Source: DATDSR01 sp036517855 (GTDB lineage: Bacteria; Patescibacteriota; Minisyncoccia; Phycocordibacterales; DATDSR01). From it: a stretch of DNA of 11,839 nucleotides. The stretch is from assembly GCA_036517855.1 (NCBI GenBank), contig DATDSR010000006.1, positions 1 through 11,839 on the forward strand, written 5' to 3'. The translations under genes were made by a program, and so were the position numbers. Under the pieces are notes generated by a model. The model was not told the origin of the DNA. It worked only from the letters and a program-made list of their open reading frames with translations, and searched no databases. Below, piece after piece: positions 6,466 to 11,310 of the stretch; positions within the stretch are counted from its first letter, which is position 1; every line of letters starts with the position of its first letter.

Positions 6466-8135
6466 ATGCCGGCATTTTAGAGCTTACGGTGGTACTTGCC
6501 CTAGCGGCAGTGCTTGGAACTTTGGCTCGAATACTCAAGCAACCCGTTATTGTCGCGTATCTAATCACTGGCGGCGTTATCGGATATTTCGGATTCTTTG
6601 ATCTGCTCAGCCAGAGCACGTTTGGAGTCTTTGCCGATTTGGGCATAACATTTCTCCTTTTCTTGGTTGGTCTTGAGATTAATTACTCTTCGCTTCGCCT
6701 TGTGGGCCGCACTTCTCTTGTCATTGGTATCGGCCAAATCCTGTTTACTTCGATAATCGGCTACTTCATCATCCGGGCTTTCGGCTTCGATACCTTGCCG
6801 GCCCTTTATGTGGCTATCGCGCTCACCTTCTCAAGCACCATTATCATCATCAAACTTTTGTCAGAGAAGAAGGACCTCCAAAGTCTCTACGGCAAAATCG
6901 CTGTCGGCTTTATGCTTGTGCAGGATGTGGTGGCTATCTTGCTCTTGGTGTTGCTGTCGGGCGTGGTGTCAGGGCAGGCCTTCTCTGTGTGGCACCTCTT
7001 GCTTGTGCTGGGGAAGGGGGCGCTCTTGTGCGTGGCGATGCTTTGGTTAGGCAGGCGTGTTTTCCCACTCCTTTTTGACCGCTTGGCCCGCTCACAGGAG
7101 TTGCTCTTTTTAGTTTCGACGGCTTGGGCTCTTTTGGTTGCCACATTCGCCGAGCAACTTGGCTTCTCTATCGCTATCGGAGGGTTCTTAGCTGGCCTTG
7201 CCCTTGCCAACTCTTCTGAACATTTTTCAATCGCAAGCAAGATTAAACCTCTGCGCGACTTCTTCATTTTGGTATTTTTCGTGATTTTAGGGGCGTCGCT
7301 CTTTCAATTTAATCTGACTTCTATCGGCTGGCCAGTTCTCGCCCTCTCGGCCTTCGTTTTAATCGGCAATCCTCTCATTGTACTTATATTGATGGGGCTT
7401 ATGGGTTATCGCCGCACCACTAGCTTTCGCGCGGGAGTGACAGTTGCCCAGGTCTCCGAGTTCTCGCTCATCTTGGTTGCTCTAGGTTTTAAAGTCGGCC
7501 ACATTGATGAAGGGGCGGTGGCCTTGGTCAGCGCCGTGGCCGTAGCAACCATCCTCATGTCCACCTATCTTGTGTTGTATGCTGACAGGATTGAAAGAAA
7601 AATTGACTTATTTCTTAAGTTTTTTGAACGCAAAAAGTTGGTTGAAAACAATATACCCGAGGGTGGTTACCACAAACCCATTGTTTTAGTCGGAGCGCAC
7701 AGAACAGGCGAAGCGCTCCTACGCCACCTGCCCAAGGAAGGCGTGCTTATAGTTGACTTTGATCCGGACAAGGTGAGAGAGCATCGGTCGCAAGGTTTTA
7801 CCTGTTTGCTTGGCGATGTTACCGACGAGGACATTTTTGAGGCCTCGGGGATAAGCGAAGCTAATCTTGTAATCTCTACCTCGCCAGATTTTGAAGACAA
7901 TTTGGCCTTGCTCGAACTTACGTCTCGGGCAGGTGGGCGGGGGAGGGTGATTGTACGTGCCGAAACAGACAAAGAGGCGACAATGTTGTACAAGGCTGGG
8001 GCCAGTTATGTTATTTTCCCTCACAAAAGTGTGGGCCAATTTCTCGGCAAGCAAATAGCCGAACACCCCGACCTCTCCTTCCTCAACATACTCCGCCAGG
8101 ACGACACAAGCACGTTAAAAAGAAAACACGTTTAG
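6462..8135 (+). CDS. CPA2-family cation:proton antiporter with C-terminal TrkA-N (RCK) domain, KefB/KefC-like
   Basis: Inner-membrane K+ or Na+/H+ exchanger of the CPA2 family, 557 residues. Residues 4-375 form about 12 hydrophobic segments; family marks include LKQPVIVAYLITGGVIG (25-41), LTFSSTIIIIKLL (121-133), VQDVVAI (153-159) whose Asp155 is the expected ion-binding Asp, GGFLAGLALANS (240-251) and VSEFSLI (331-337). After a charged linker (376-403) comes a Rossmann TrkA-N domain: VLVGAHRTG (408-416) glycine loop, IVDFD (430-434) acidic end of strand 2, and GDVTD (451-455). Such domains bind NAD(H) or nucleotides and gate transport. Ion choice cannot be read from sequence. Translation is coupled to dnaX by a 4-base overlap; no obvious functional link exists. 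The transcript ends at a hairpin at 8154-8184. Confidence 0.93.
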   Translation: MNAGILELTVVLALAAVLGTLARILKQPVIVAYLITGGVIGYFGFFDLLSQSTFGVFADLGITFLLFLVGLEINYSSLRLVGRTSLVIGIGQILFTSIIGYFIIRAFGFDTLPALYVAIALTFSSTIIIIKLLSEKKDLQSLYGKIAVGFMLVQDVVAILLLVLLSGVVSGQAFSVWHLLLVLGKGALLCVAMLWLGRRVFPLLFDRLARSQELLFLVSTAWALLVATFAEQLGFSIAIGGFLAGLALANSSEHFSIASKIKPLRDFFILVFFVILGASLFQFNLTSIGWPVLALSAFVLIGNPLIVLILMGLMGYRRTTSFRAGVTVAQVSEFSLILVALGFKVGHIDEGAVALVSAVAVATILMSTYLVLYADRIERKIDLFLKFFERKKLVENNIPEGGYHKPIVLVGAHRTGEALLRHLPKEGVLIVDFDPDKVREHRSQGFTCLLGDVTDEDIFEASGISEANLVISTSPDFEDNLALLELTSRAGGRGRVIVRAETDKEATMLYKAGASYVIFPHKSVGQFLGKQIAEHPDLSFLNILRQDDTSTLKRKHV

Positions 8136-8152
8136 ATTTTTGATTAAAATCT
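8134..8152 (+). other. AT-rich hairpin at the antiporter stop codon
   Basis: AGATTTT (8134-8140) and AAAATCT (8146-8152) form a 7-bp stem with a 5-base loop; the left arm starts inside the antiporter stop codon. On the minus strand it supplies the moderately T-rich tail after the strong hairpin at 8154-8184. Confidence 0.45.
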
Positions 8153-8153
8153 G

Positions 8154-8184
8154 AAGGCCCGAGCGCTAGTTGCGCTCGGGCCTT
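8154..8184. terminator. Bidirectional terminator-like hairpin between antiporter and 8189-8689 gene
   Basis: A perfect 13-bp stem, AAGGCCCGAGCGC against GCGCTCGGGCCTT, with a TAGTT loop lies between two convergent genes. Neither side has a long T run; minus-strand transcripts meet CAGATTTTAATC, the better candidate. Position and strength support shared termination. Confidence 0.75.
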
Positions 8185-8188
8185 GAAC

Positions 8189-8689
8189 CTAGAAGGTAGG
8201 GTACACATCCGGCTTTCGTGGACGATCTTCCTTCGCGAGTTCTTCAAGATGGGCTTGGATGAATGGCCTCTTGATTCGCCGTGATGTGCTAGAGTTCTCC
8301 GCTGGCGTGCTCTTGTCGAACATGGCGCTGAAGATGGCTCCCATGCCCTCTATCGCAAGCGCGTTACCGCGCCCGGAGAGTTCGAAACGATCCTCTTTGC
8401 GTTGCTCCACGCTCACGGTCCTCATGCCTCCCCACCAGAAGCGTTGGAAGGCGACAATGAAGCTCGAGGCGGAGAGATCGTTGAGGTTGTTTACGAAGCG
8501 CACGAAGTTGCGCGCCTCTTCCTCGCCGATGTCATTCCGGATACCGACGTAGAAAGACTGAAGAATCCGGCTGTCGAGATCGCCCTCGCTTGGTGGTCTA
8601 CCGGCGTAGAAACCACTAACGAGGATGAACCGTCCCTTGCACCACTTGCTGACCATCTTATCCGGGTTGAGACGTGAGATTTTATCCAC
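8189..8689 (-). CDS. Hypothetical protein, 166 residues, unrecognised
   Basis: I do not recognise the family. The protein looks soluble and cytoplasmic: no signal peptide and no membrane helix. It begins DKISRLNPDKMVSKWCKGRF, has an aromatic-rich centre (FIVAFQRFWWGG at 77-88), an acidic segment IGEEEAR, and a charged, Pro-rich tail (KEDRPRKPDVYPTF). The start is GTG 8689, because AAGGAG ends 6 bases upstream, whereas the ATG at 8695 is only 1 base from it. All 13 Phe codons are TTC, and the gene stands alone with its own promoter-like TTGACA and terminator. Coding status is supported by the Shine-Dalgarno, strong codon bias and bounded position. It may be transferred or highly expressed; both are inference. 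Overlapping open frames on both strands are shadows. Confidence 0.7.
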   Translation of the reverse strand: MDKISRLNPDKMVSKWCKGRFILVSGFYAGRPPSEGDLDSRILQSFYVGIRNDIGEEEARNFVRFVNNLNDLSASSFIVAFQRFWWGGMRTVSVEQRKEDRFELSGRGNALAIEGMGAIFSAMFDKSTPAENSSTSRRIKRPFIQAHLEELAKEDRPRKPDVYPTF

Positions 8690-8738
8690 GCCATTCTCCT
8701 TTCTTTTAGGAAGTTGTCTGGCGAACTAGCTACCGAGA

Positions 8739-8766
8739 AGACTAGCACACTACATAGTATATGTCA
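8739..8766 (-). promoter_or_regulatory. Candidate promoter of the 8189-8689 gene
   Basis: A perfect TTGACA (8766-8761) overlaps the ZIP gene's TGA stop; 16 bases on is TAGTCT (8744-8739) preceded by TGC, an extended -10 with a weak hexamer. It would give a leader of roughly 45 bases that carries AAGGAG (8701-8696). Classic -35 plus Shine-Dalgarno style, unlike the leaderless starts in the window. Confidence 0.5.
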
Positions 8767-9486
8767 AATCTGGGCGAAGGAGATGATGGCGTAGAGGACG
8801 ACCATGCCTAAGATGGTGGAGATTGTTGTCCATCTTACGGGGTGGGCGTGATGACTCTCGGGCAGGAGGTCGGAGGCCCCGACGTAGAGTAGAAAGCCGG
8901 CGAAGAGGGCGAGCAAGAGGCCCAAGTTTGCCTGCGATATGCTGATGAAGAAGGTAATAAATATGCCCACTGTAGGTGCCAGGGCATCTGCGAGCAACCA
9001 GCGTGCGGCTTGACCACGGGTGCCCTTATTTTTGAGTATCATATTGACAGTATTGATACCGTCTGAGAAGTTGTGGGCGAATACTGCCACGGCTAAGACG
9101 GCCCCAAGAGCCGTGGATATTTGGAGAGCAAGGCCAATACCCAAGCCATCGAGCATACTGTGGAAGGATATTGAACCCGCGCCCACAGGCCCGCGCCCTG
9201 TGCCGTGCGCGTCCTCCGCGTCCTCATTGTGCGTGTGCAAGAGGATGAGTCTGTCGAGGAGCATATAAGCAGCAAAGCCCAAGCCTATTAGTGAGGTAAT
9301 AAGAGTAATAGAGTATTGCGTGCCGGCAAGTTCAAGCGCTTCGGGCAACAGGTCGAAGAAGGCTACGCCCAATATGGCCCCAGCTGAGAAGCCGAGCACT
9401 AGGTGCAGTCTGTCTTTGAGGTGCAAAGCGAAGAGGCCGCCTAAGAGTGTGGACAAGAAGGTTGCTATGCCTATAACAAAAATCAT
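8764..9486 (-). CDS. ZIP-family metal transporter
   Basis: Membrane importer of divalent metals (Zn, possibly Fe or Mn), 240 residues with about 8 membrane helices, matching the family. Metal-site motifs are in the fourth and fifth helices: H109-S-M-L-D113-G-L-G-I-G and H138-N-F-S-D142-G. The second replaces the usual HExP with HNFSDG, a variant that changes one Glu ligand. A loop rich in His and acids (H84-T-H86-N-E-D ... H94) precedes helix four, as ZIPs often have. DLLPE occurs twice (45-49 and 206-210), the second followed by SHHAH. ATG 9486 is chosen over an in-frame TTG at 9504 because TATAAT ends 6 bases before 9486 and would lie inside the longer form. Divergent from a Cys/His-rich small protein, which fits a metal-handling pair. 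Confidence 0.9.
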   Translation of the reverse strand: MIFVIGIATFLSTLLGGLFALHLKDRLHLVLGFSAGAILGVAFFDLLPEALELAGTQYSITLITSLIGLGFAAYMLLDRLILLHTHNEDAEDAHGTGRGPVGAGSISFHSMLDGLGIGLALQISTALGAVLAVAVFAHNFSDGINTVNMILKNKGTRGQAARWLLADALAPTVGIFITFFISISQANLGLLLALFAGFLLYVGASDLLPESHHAHPVRWTTISTILGMVVLYAIISFAQI

Positions 9487-9492
9487 ATAATG

Positions 9493-9498
9493 ATTATA
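9493..9498 (-). promoter_or_regulatory. -10 box giving leaderless ZIP mRNA
   Basis: Minus-strand TATAAT (9498-9493) is followed by six bases and then ATG 9486. There is no Shine-Dalgarno. This box decides the start, since it falls inside the alternative TTG-started form. Confidence 0.68.
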
Positions 9499-9516
9499 CA
9501 ACAAATCTTAGGTTTG

Positions 9517-9531
9517 TTTGCAAATTGCAAA
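9517..9531. promoter_or_regulatory. Candidate operator between ZIP and Cys-rich genes
   Basis: TTTGC (9517-9521) and GCAAA (9527-9531) form an inverted repeat around AAATT; the same bases also read as a tandem TTGCAAA. It lies where the -35 of the ZIP promoter would be. A metal-responsive repressor site is a guess; no known consensus is matched. Confidence 0.3.
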
Positions 9532-9560
9532 TTTTAATAATTAAATAATTTATAAAATAT

Positions 9561-9863
9561 ATGGACGGTAAAAATTGTGGGTGTTCGTGTGAGCAGTGCA
9601 AGGGAGGCAGTTGTCATGGCAACTCGTGTGGAGGATGTCTCCACGCTGGTGGTCACAACTGGCTTATCCGTTTGATTCTAGGTTTGGTAATTCTCTTTAT
9701 GGTCTTCAAGATTGGCATGGCTGTGGGTTCATTCAGTGCTGGATTTGGTGGGGACGGAGTTTATCGTTCAAACCGAATGATGGATGGTAACCCGATGATG
9801 AACGGCTACTATGGTGGTGCGGCAGCTTACGACGCCACAGATATCGGCAATATTAGCTTCTAG
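9561..9863 (+). CDS. Small Cys/His-rich membrane-anchored protein, hypothetical
   Basis: 100 residues, not recognised. The first 32 residues hold seven Cys (6, 8, 10, 13, 18, 23, 26) and three His (19, 28, 32), spaced by Gly and small residues, an arrangement that could bind metal or a cluster. A single membrane helix follows at about 35-56 (WLIRLILGLVILFMVFKIGM), then a Gly/Met/Tyr-rich tail (NRMMDGNPMMNGYYGG) that could itself bind copper or another soft metal. It diverges from the ZIP gene across a 74-base AT-rich region, suggesting shared regulation and metal binding; this is inference from composition and context. No Shine-Dalgarno is present; AT-rich -10-like hexamers at 9544-9556 imply a very short or absent leader. 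A terminator follows at 9889-9914. Confidence 0.75.
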   Translation: MDGKNCGCSCEQCKGGSCHGNSCGGCLHAGGHNWLIRLILGLVILFMVFKIGMAVGSFSAGFGGDGVYRSNRMMDGNPMMNGYYGGAAAYDATDIGNISF

Positions 9864-9875
9864 GTTTTAGCTCTG

Positions 9876-10385
9876 CTAGTTGGTATGCAAGCCGGTCTGT
9901 GAAGGCCGGCTTTTGCGGCCGACGAAGGGGGCTAATATTATCGCGCCTAGCAATAAGCCGACGGTGTTGCTAATCAAATCTAGCCAGGTGTCGTTTGGAT
10001 TTAATGAGAACGGGAGGTGAAAATAACTTTGCAAAAAGAATTCAAGTATCTCGTTAGCCACGCCCAGAGTTGTTACAAGCAAGATGCTAAATACGAGGAA
10101 CTGAAACTTGCCAATAGCCACTCGGCTATCCCTAAAAGCGAGGAAGCAGACGAAGAAGGTTAGGAATCCACCACCAAGAGCATGCAGGACCCTGTTACTT
10201 AACTCAATATCAGAGATACTCAAACTTATCGAGAAGATAATGACACTTGCGATTACGATAAGTATCACCGAGTAAAGTGATCTTGAGTTGAAAATTGCGA
10301 ACTGATTTTTGAAAAAAGCAGAAAAGAGTAATGTAAACACAAAGTATGACAAACATAGTCCAAATGTTAGTGCGATTAGGTACAT
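9876..10385 (-). CDS. VanZ-like integral membrane protein
   Basis: 169 residues with about five hydrophobic helices (roughly 2-27, 38-57, 72-86, 98-117 and 139-156). The stretch HALGGGFLTFF, the ANEILEFFLQ helix and the closing NDTWLDLISNTVGLLLGA follow the 'E-E-Q ... D-xD-xxNxxGxxxG' pattern of VanZ-like proteins, a broad family of mostly unknown function named after a teicoplanin-resistance protein. No resistance role can be claimed here. ATG 10385 follows the GIY-YIG stop by two bases and is preferred over an in-frame TTG at 10430 that would overlap that gene. The basic tail (GRKSRPSQTGLHTN) is encoded over the opposite-strand terminator at 9889-9914, so those residues may have been gained by read-on. 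Confidence 0.68.
   Translation of the reverse strand: MYLIALTFGLCLSYFVFTLLFSAFFKNQFAIFNSRSLYSVILIVIASVIIFSISLSISDIELSNRVLHALGGGFLTFFVCFLAFRDSRVAIGKFQFLVFSILLVTTLGVANEILEFFLQSYFHLPFSLNPNDTWLDLISNTVGLLLGAIILAPFVGRKSRPSQTGLHTN
9889..9914 (+). terminator. Terminator of the Cys-rich gene, inside the VanZ-like coding region
   Basis: AAGCCGG (9889-9895) pairs with CCGGCTT (9906-9912) across a 10-base loop and runs into TTTT at 9911-9914. It lies within the last codons of the opposite-strand gene that ends at 9876. The short T run lowers confidence. Confidence 0.55.
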
Positions 10386-10387
10386 GA

Positions 10388-10636
10388 TTATATAGATTGT
10401 ATCAGGTTCATTTTCTTTTGCCGGGTCCAACGCTTGATCTCGGCTTCGCGTTTGCGAGCCGCGCCCAGGGTAGGGAATTGCTCGCTGTACATGAGCACCA
10501 CCGGCCGACGTATCTTAGTGTAATGGGCCCCCGACTTTGAAGAGTTGTGCTGCTTAACTCGTTTCGCCAGATCATTCGTGCATCCAACATAGAGAGTCTT
10601 GTCAGAGCATTCGAGGATGTAAACATAGTGGGGCAT
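10388..10636 (-). CDS. GIY-YIG nuclease-domain protein (UPF0213/YhbQ-like)
   Basis: 82 residues, a complete single-domain GIY-YIG protein. The first strand HYVYILEC (3-10) holds the GIY equivalent, LYVGCTNDL (15-23) the YIG equivalent, R26 in KRVKQHN is the expected catalytic Arg with H30 nearby, and E64 in RKREAEIKRW the metal-binding Glu. This small stand-alone family is very common in CPR and other bacteria, often in several copies; its substrate is unknown, with DNA processing or repair proposed. The basic tail fits nucleic acid binding. The start overlaps the upstream gene's stop as TAATG, so it is translationally coupled, and the VanZ-like gene follows after two bases. It is not part of an intron or a mobile element here. 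Confidence 0.92.
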   Translation of the reverse strand: MPHYVYILECSDKTLYVGCTNDLAKRVKQHNSSKSGAHYTKIRRPVVLMYSEQFPTLGAARKREAEIKRWTRQKKMNLIQSI

Positions 10637-10962
10637 TAATCAACCGGAAAGTCGAGCTGCTCCTCCGGGATACCCAGAGACTTTCCATATTCGACTGCAT
10701 CGGCCCATGTCGATTTATTGGAGAACTTAATATCAAAAACCTTATCTCTGTATATCACTTTGACATCATCCTTGCCAGGTTCCCATAAATGAATATACCA
10801 AGGTCCATCGGCAAGACTTTTTGACAGTACAGAAATTTGATCTTTGGTTACAAATACATCGTGGAGAATCCAACTTCCCGACGAATAACTCTTCCCGACC
10901 TTAACTTCCTTGAGAATTTCTTTATCGACTAAACTATTCTCTATAATTGTGCCTTTATACAT
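10636..10962 (-). CDS. Small conserved hypothetical protein, 108 residues
   Basis: Soluble and probably single-domain: a beta-rich N-terminal part (MYKGTIIENSL ... SYSSGSWILHDVFVT), the segment DGPWYIHLWEPGKDDVKVIYRDKVFDIKFSNKST split around a strand-turn-strand, then a helix WADAVEYGKSLGIPEEQLDFPV. I recall similar proteins in Parcubacteria annotated only as hypothetical, so it is probably conserved, but its role is unknown. ATG 10962 is preceded by AAGGAG (10978-10973) at 10 bases, a clear Shine-Dalgarno. Its stop overlaps the GIY-YIG start (TAATG), so the three genes 10962 to 9876 read as an operon. No clear promoter was found directly upstream; it could be co-transcribed with tRNA-Gln through the structured region at 11006-11186. 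Confidence 0.82.
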   Translation of the reverse strand: MYKGTIIENSLVDKEILKEVKVGKSYSSGSWILHDVFVTKDQISVLSKSLADGPWYIHLWEPGKDDVKVIYRDKVFDIKFSNKSTWADAVEYGKSLGIPEEQLDFPVD

Positions 10963-11005
10963 AAATTTAATGCTCCTTAGACGCTGAACCTATCTCAAAA
11001 CCTAC

Positions 11006-11028
11006 GTCGAAAGCTTACTAGTTTCGAC
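11006..11028. repeat. Hairpin preceding the first 21-bp repeat copy
   Basis: GTCGAAA (11006-11012) and TTTCGAC (11022-11028) form a 7-bp stem with a 9-base loop. Its right arm runs into the first direct-repeat copy. Confidence 0.5.
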
Positions 11029-11044
11029 ACGATTTTTACGCTTA
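11024..11044. repeat. 21-bp direct repeat, copy 1
   Basis: Identical over 21 bases to 11159-11179; it begins TCGACACGATTTTTACGCTT and ends in A. The copies are 135 bases apart start to start, in the same direction. Copy 1 lacks the AAAAATCG that makes copy 2 part of a hairpin. Confidence 0.9.
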
Positions 11045-11052
11045 TTTCTCTG

Positions 11053-11109
11053 CGCAGAAATGGTGCCGTCCACAGGTGTCTATCATGAACGATAGACCTA
11101 ATTTCTGCG
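11053..11109. other. Nested stem-loop in the tRNA-Gln spacer
   Basis: Outer stem CGCAGAAAT (11053-11061) with ATTTCTGCG (11101-11109), 9 bp. Inner stem GTCTATC (11078-11084) with GATAGAC (11091-11097), 7 bp and a 6-base loop. A second ATTTCT at 11044-11049 can pair with the same AGAAAT (11056-11061), giving a mutually exclusive hairpin. Confidence 0.65.
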
Positions 11110-11140
11110 TCATTTTTGCTCGCTGACCAAACTACTTCTC

Positions 11141-11163
11141 GTCGAGGATGTGCTCATCTCGAC
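11141..11163. repeat. Hairpin preceding the second 21-bp repeat copy
   Basis: GTCGAGGATG (11141-11150), loop TGCT, CATCTCGAC (11155-11163): a stem of nine pairs with one bulged G. As with copy 1, the right arm ends in TCGAC and runs into the repeat. Confidence 0.6.
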
Positions 11164-11179
11164 ACGATTTTTACGCTTA
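11159..11179. repeat. 21-bp direct repeat, copy 2
   Basis: Exact match of 11024-11044. It lies nine bases from the 3' end of tRNA-Gln and supplies the left arm of the hairpin at 11165-11186. Confidence 0.9.
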
Positions 11180-11186
11180 AAAATCG
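11165..11186 (-). other. Hairpin directly after tRNA-Gln
   Basis: CGATTTTTA (11165-11173) and TAAAAATCG (11178-11186) make a perfect 9-bp stem with a 4-base loop, one base beyond the tRNA 3' end. There is no T run outside the stem, so it may be a processing or weak termination signal. Confidence 0.5.
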
Positions 11187-11187
11187 A

Positions 11188-11258
11188 CTGCGGGACTTGG
11201 AATCGAACCAAAATTTACTGCTTCAAAGGCAGCCGTCCTACCATTAGACGATCCCGCA
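11188..11258 (-). tRNA. tRNA-Gln (anticodon UUG)
   Basis: A 71-base cloverleaf on the minus strand. Acceptor arms TGCGGGA (11258-11252) and TCCCGCA (11195-11189) pair fully, with discriminator G at 11188. The D arm is GTCTAATGGTAGGAC. The anticodon stem is GCTGC/GCAGT with loop CTTTGAA, giving UUG at 11226-11224. The variable loop is four bases and the T arm is TTTGG-TTCGATT-CCAAG. U1-A72 and discriminator G fit glutamine tRNA. CCA is not encoded, so it must be added after processing. Confidence 0.96.
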
Positions 11259-11277
11259 ATGTCAACCGGCACCTCGA

Positions 11278-11306
11278 ATACTACCCCAAAATCGTGACAT
11301 TATCAA
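11278..11306 (-). promoter_or_regulatory. Promoter of tRNA-Gln
   Basis: TTGATA (11306-11301), a 17-base spacer and TAGTAT (11283-11278) give a standard promoter shape. The start would fall near 11271, about 13 bases before the tRNA. The -35 overlaps the -10 of the divergent NUDIX gene. Confidence 0.5.
11295..11303 (+). promoter_or_regulatory. Extended -10 promoter giving leaderless NUDIX mRNA
   Basis: TGA-CATTAT (TG at 11295-11296, hexamer 11298-11303) ends 7 bases before ATG 11311. No Shine-Dalgarno is present. Confidence 0.6.
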
Positions 11307-11310
11307 AGCC

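Noticed and set aside
8491..8748. 85-codon minus-strand frame containing an ATG beside the AAGGAG
   Set aside because: That ATG is only one base from the Shine-Dalgarno and the frame is Arg/Ser-rich; GTG 8689 has correct spacing and leads a longer, strongly biased frame.
9484..9504. TTG 9504 as start of the ZIP protein
   Set aside because: The consensus TATAAT would lie inside the coding region; ATG 9486 has the same -10 spacing as four other starts.
10386..10392. TATAAT on the minus strand just before ATG 10385 as another leaderless promoter
   Set aside because: It ends only one base before the ATG, so the start site would fall inside the gene; the coupled operon explains expression better.
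10385..10430. TTG 10430 as start of the VanZ-like protein
   Set aside because: It would overlap the GIY-YIG gene by over 40 bases and add a charged, non-conserved N-terminus; ATG 10385 directly follows the upstream stop.
11024..11179. 21-bp direct repeats beside a tRNA read as attachment sites of an integrated element
   Set aside because: Only 114 bases lie between them, there is no integrase, and neither copy overlaps the tRNA 3' end.
11006..11186. CRISPR array or integron attC site
   Set aside because: Only two repeats with non-CRISPR spacing, and no integron core sites such as GTTRRRY paired with RYYYAAC around the hairpins.
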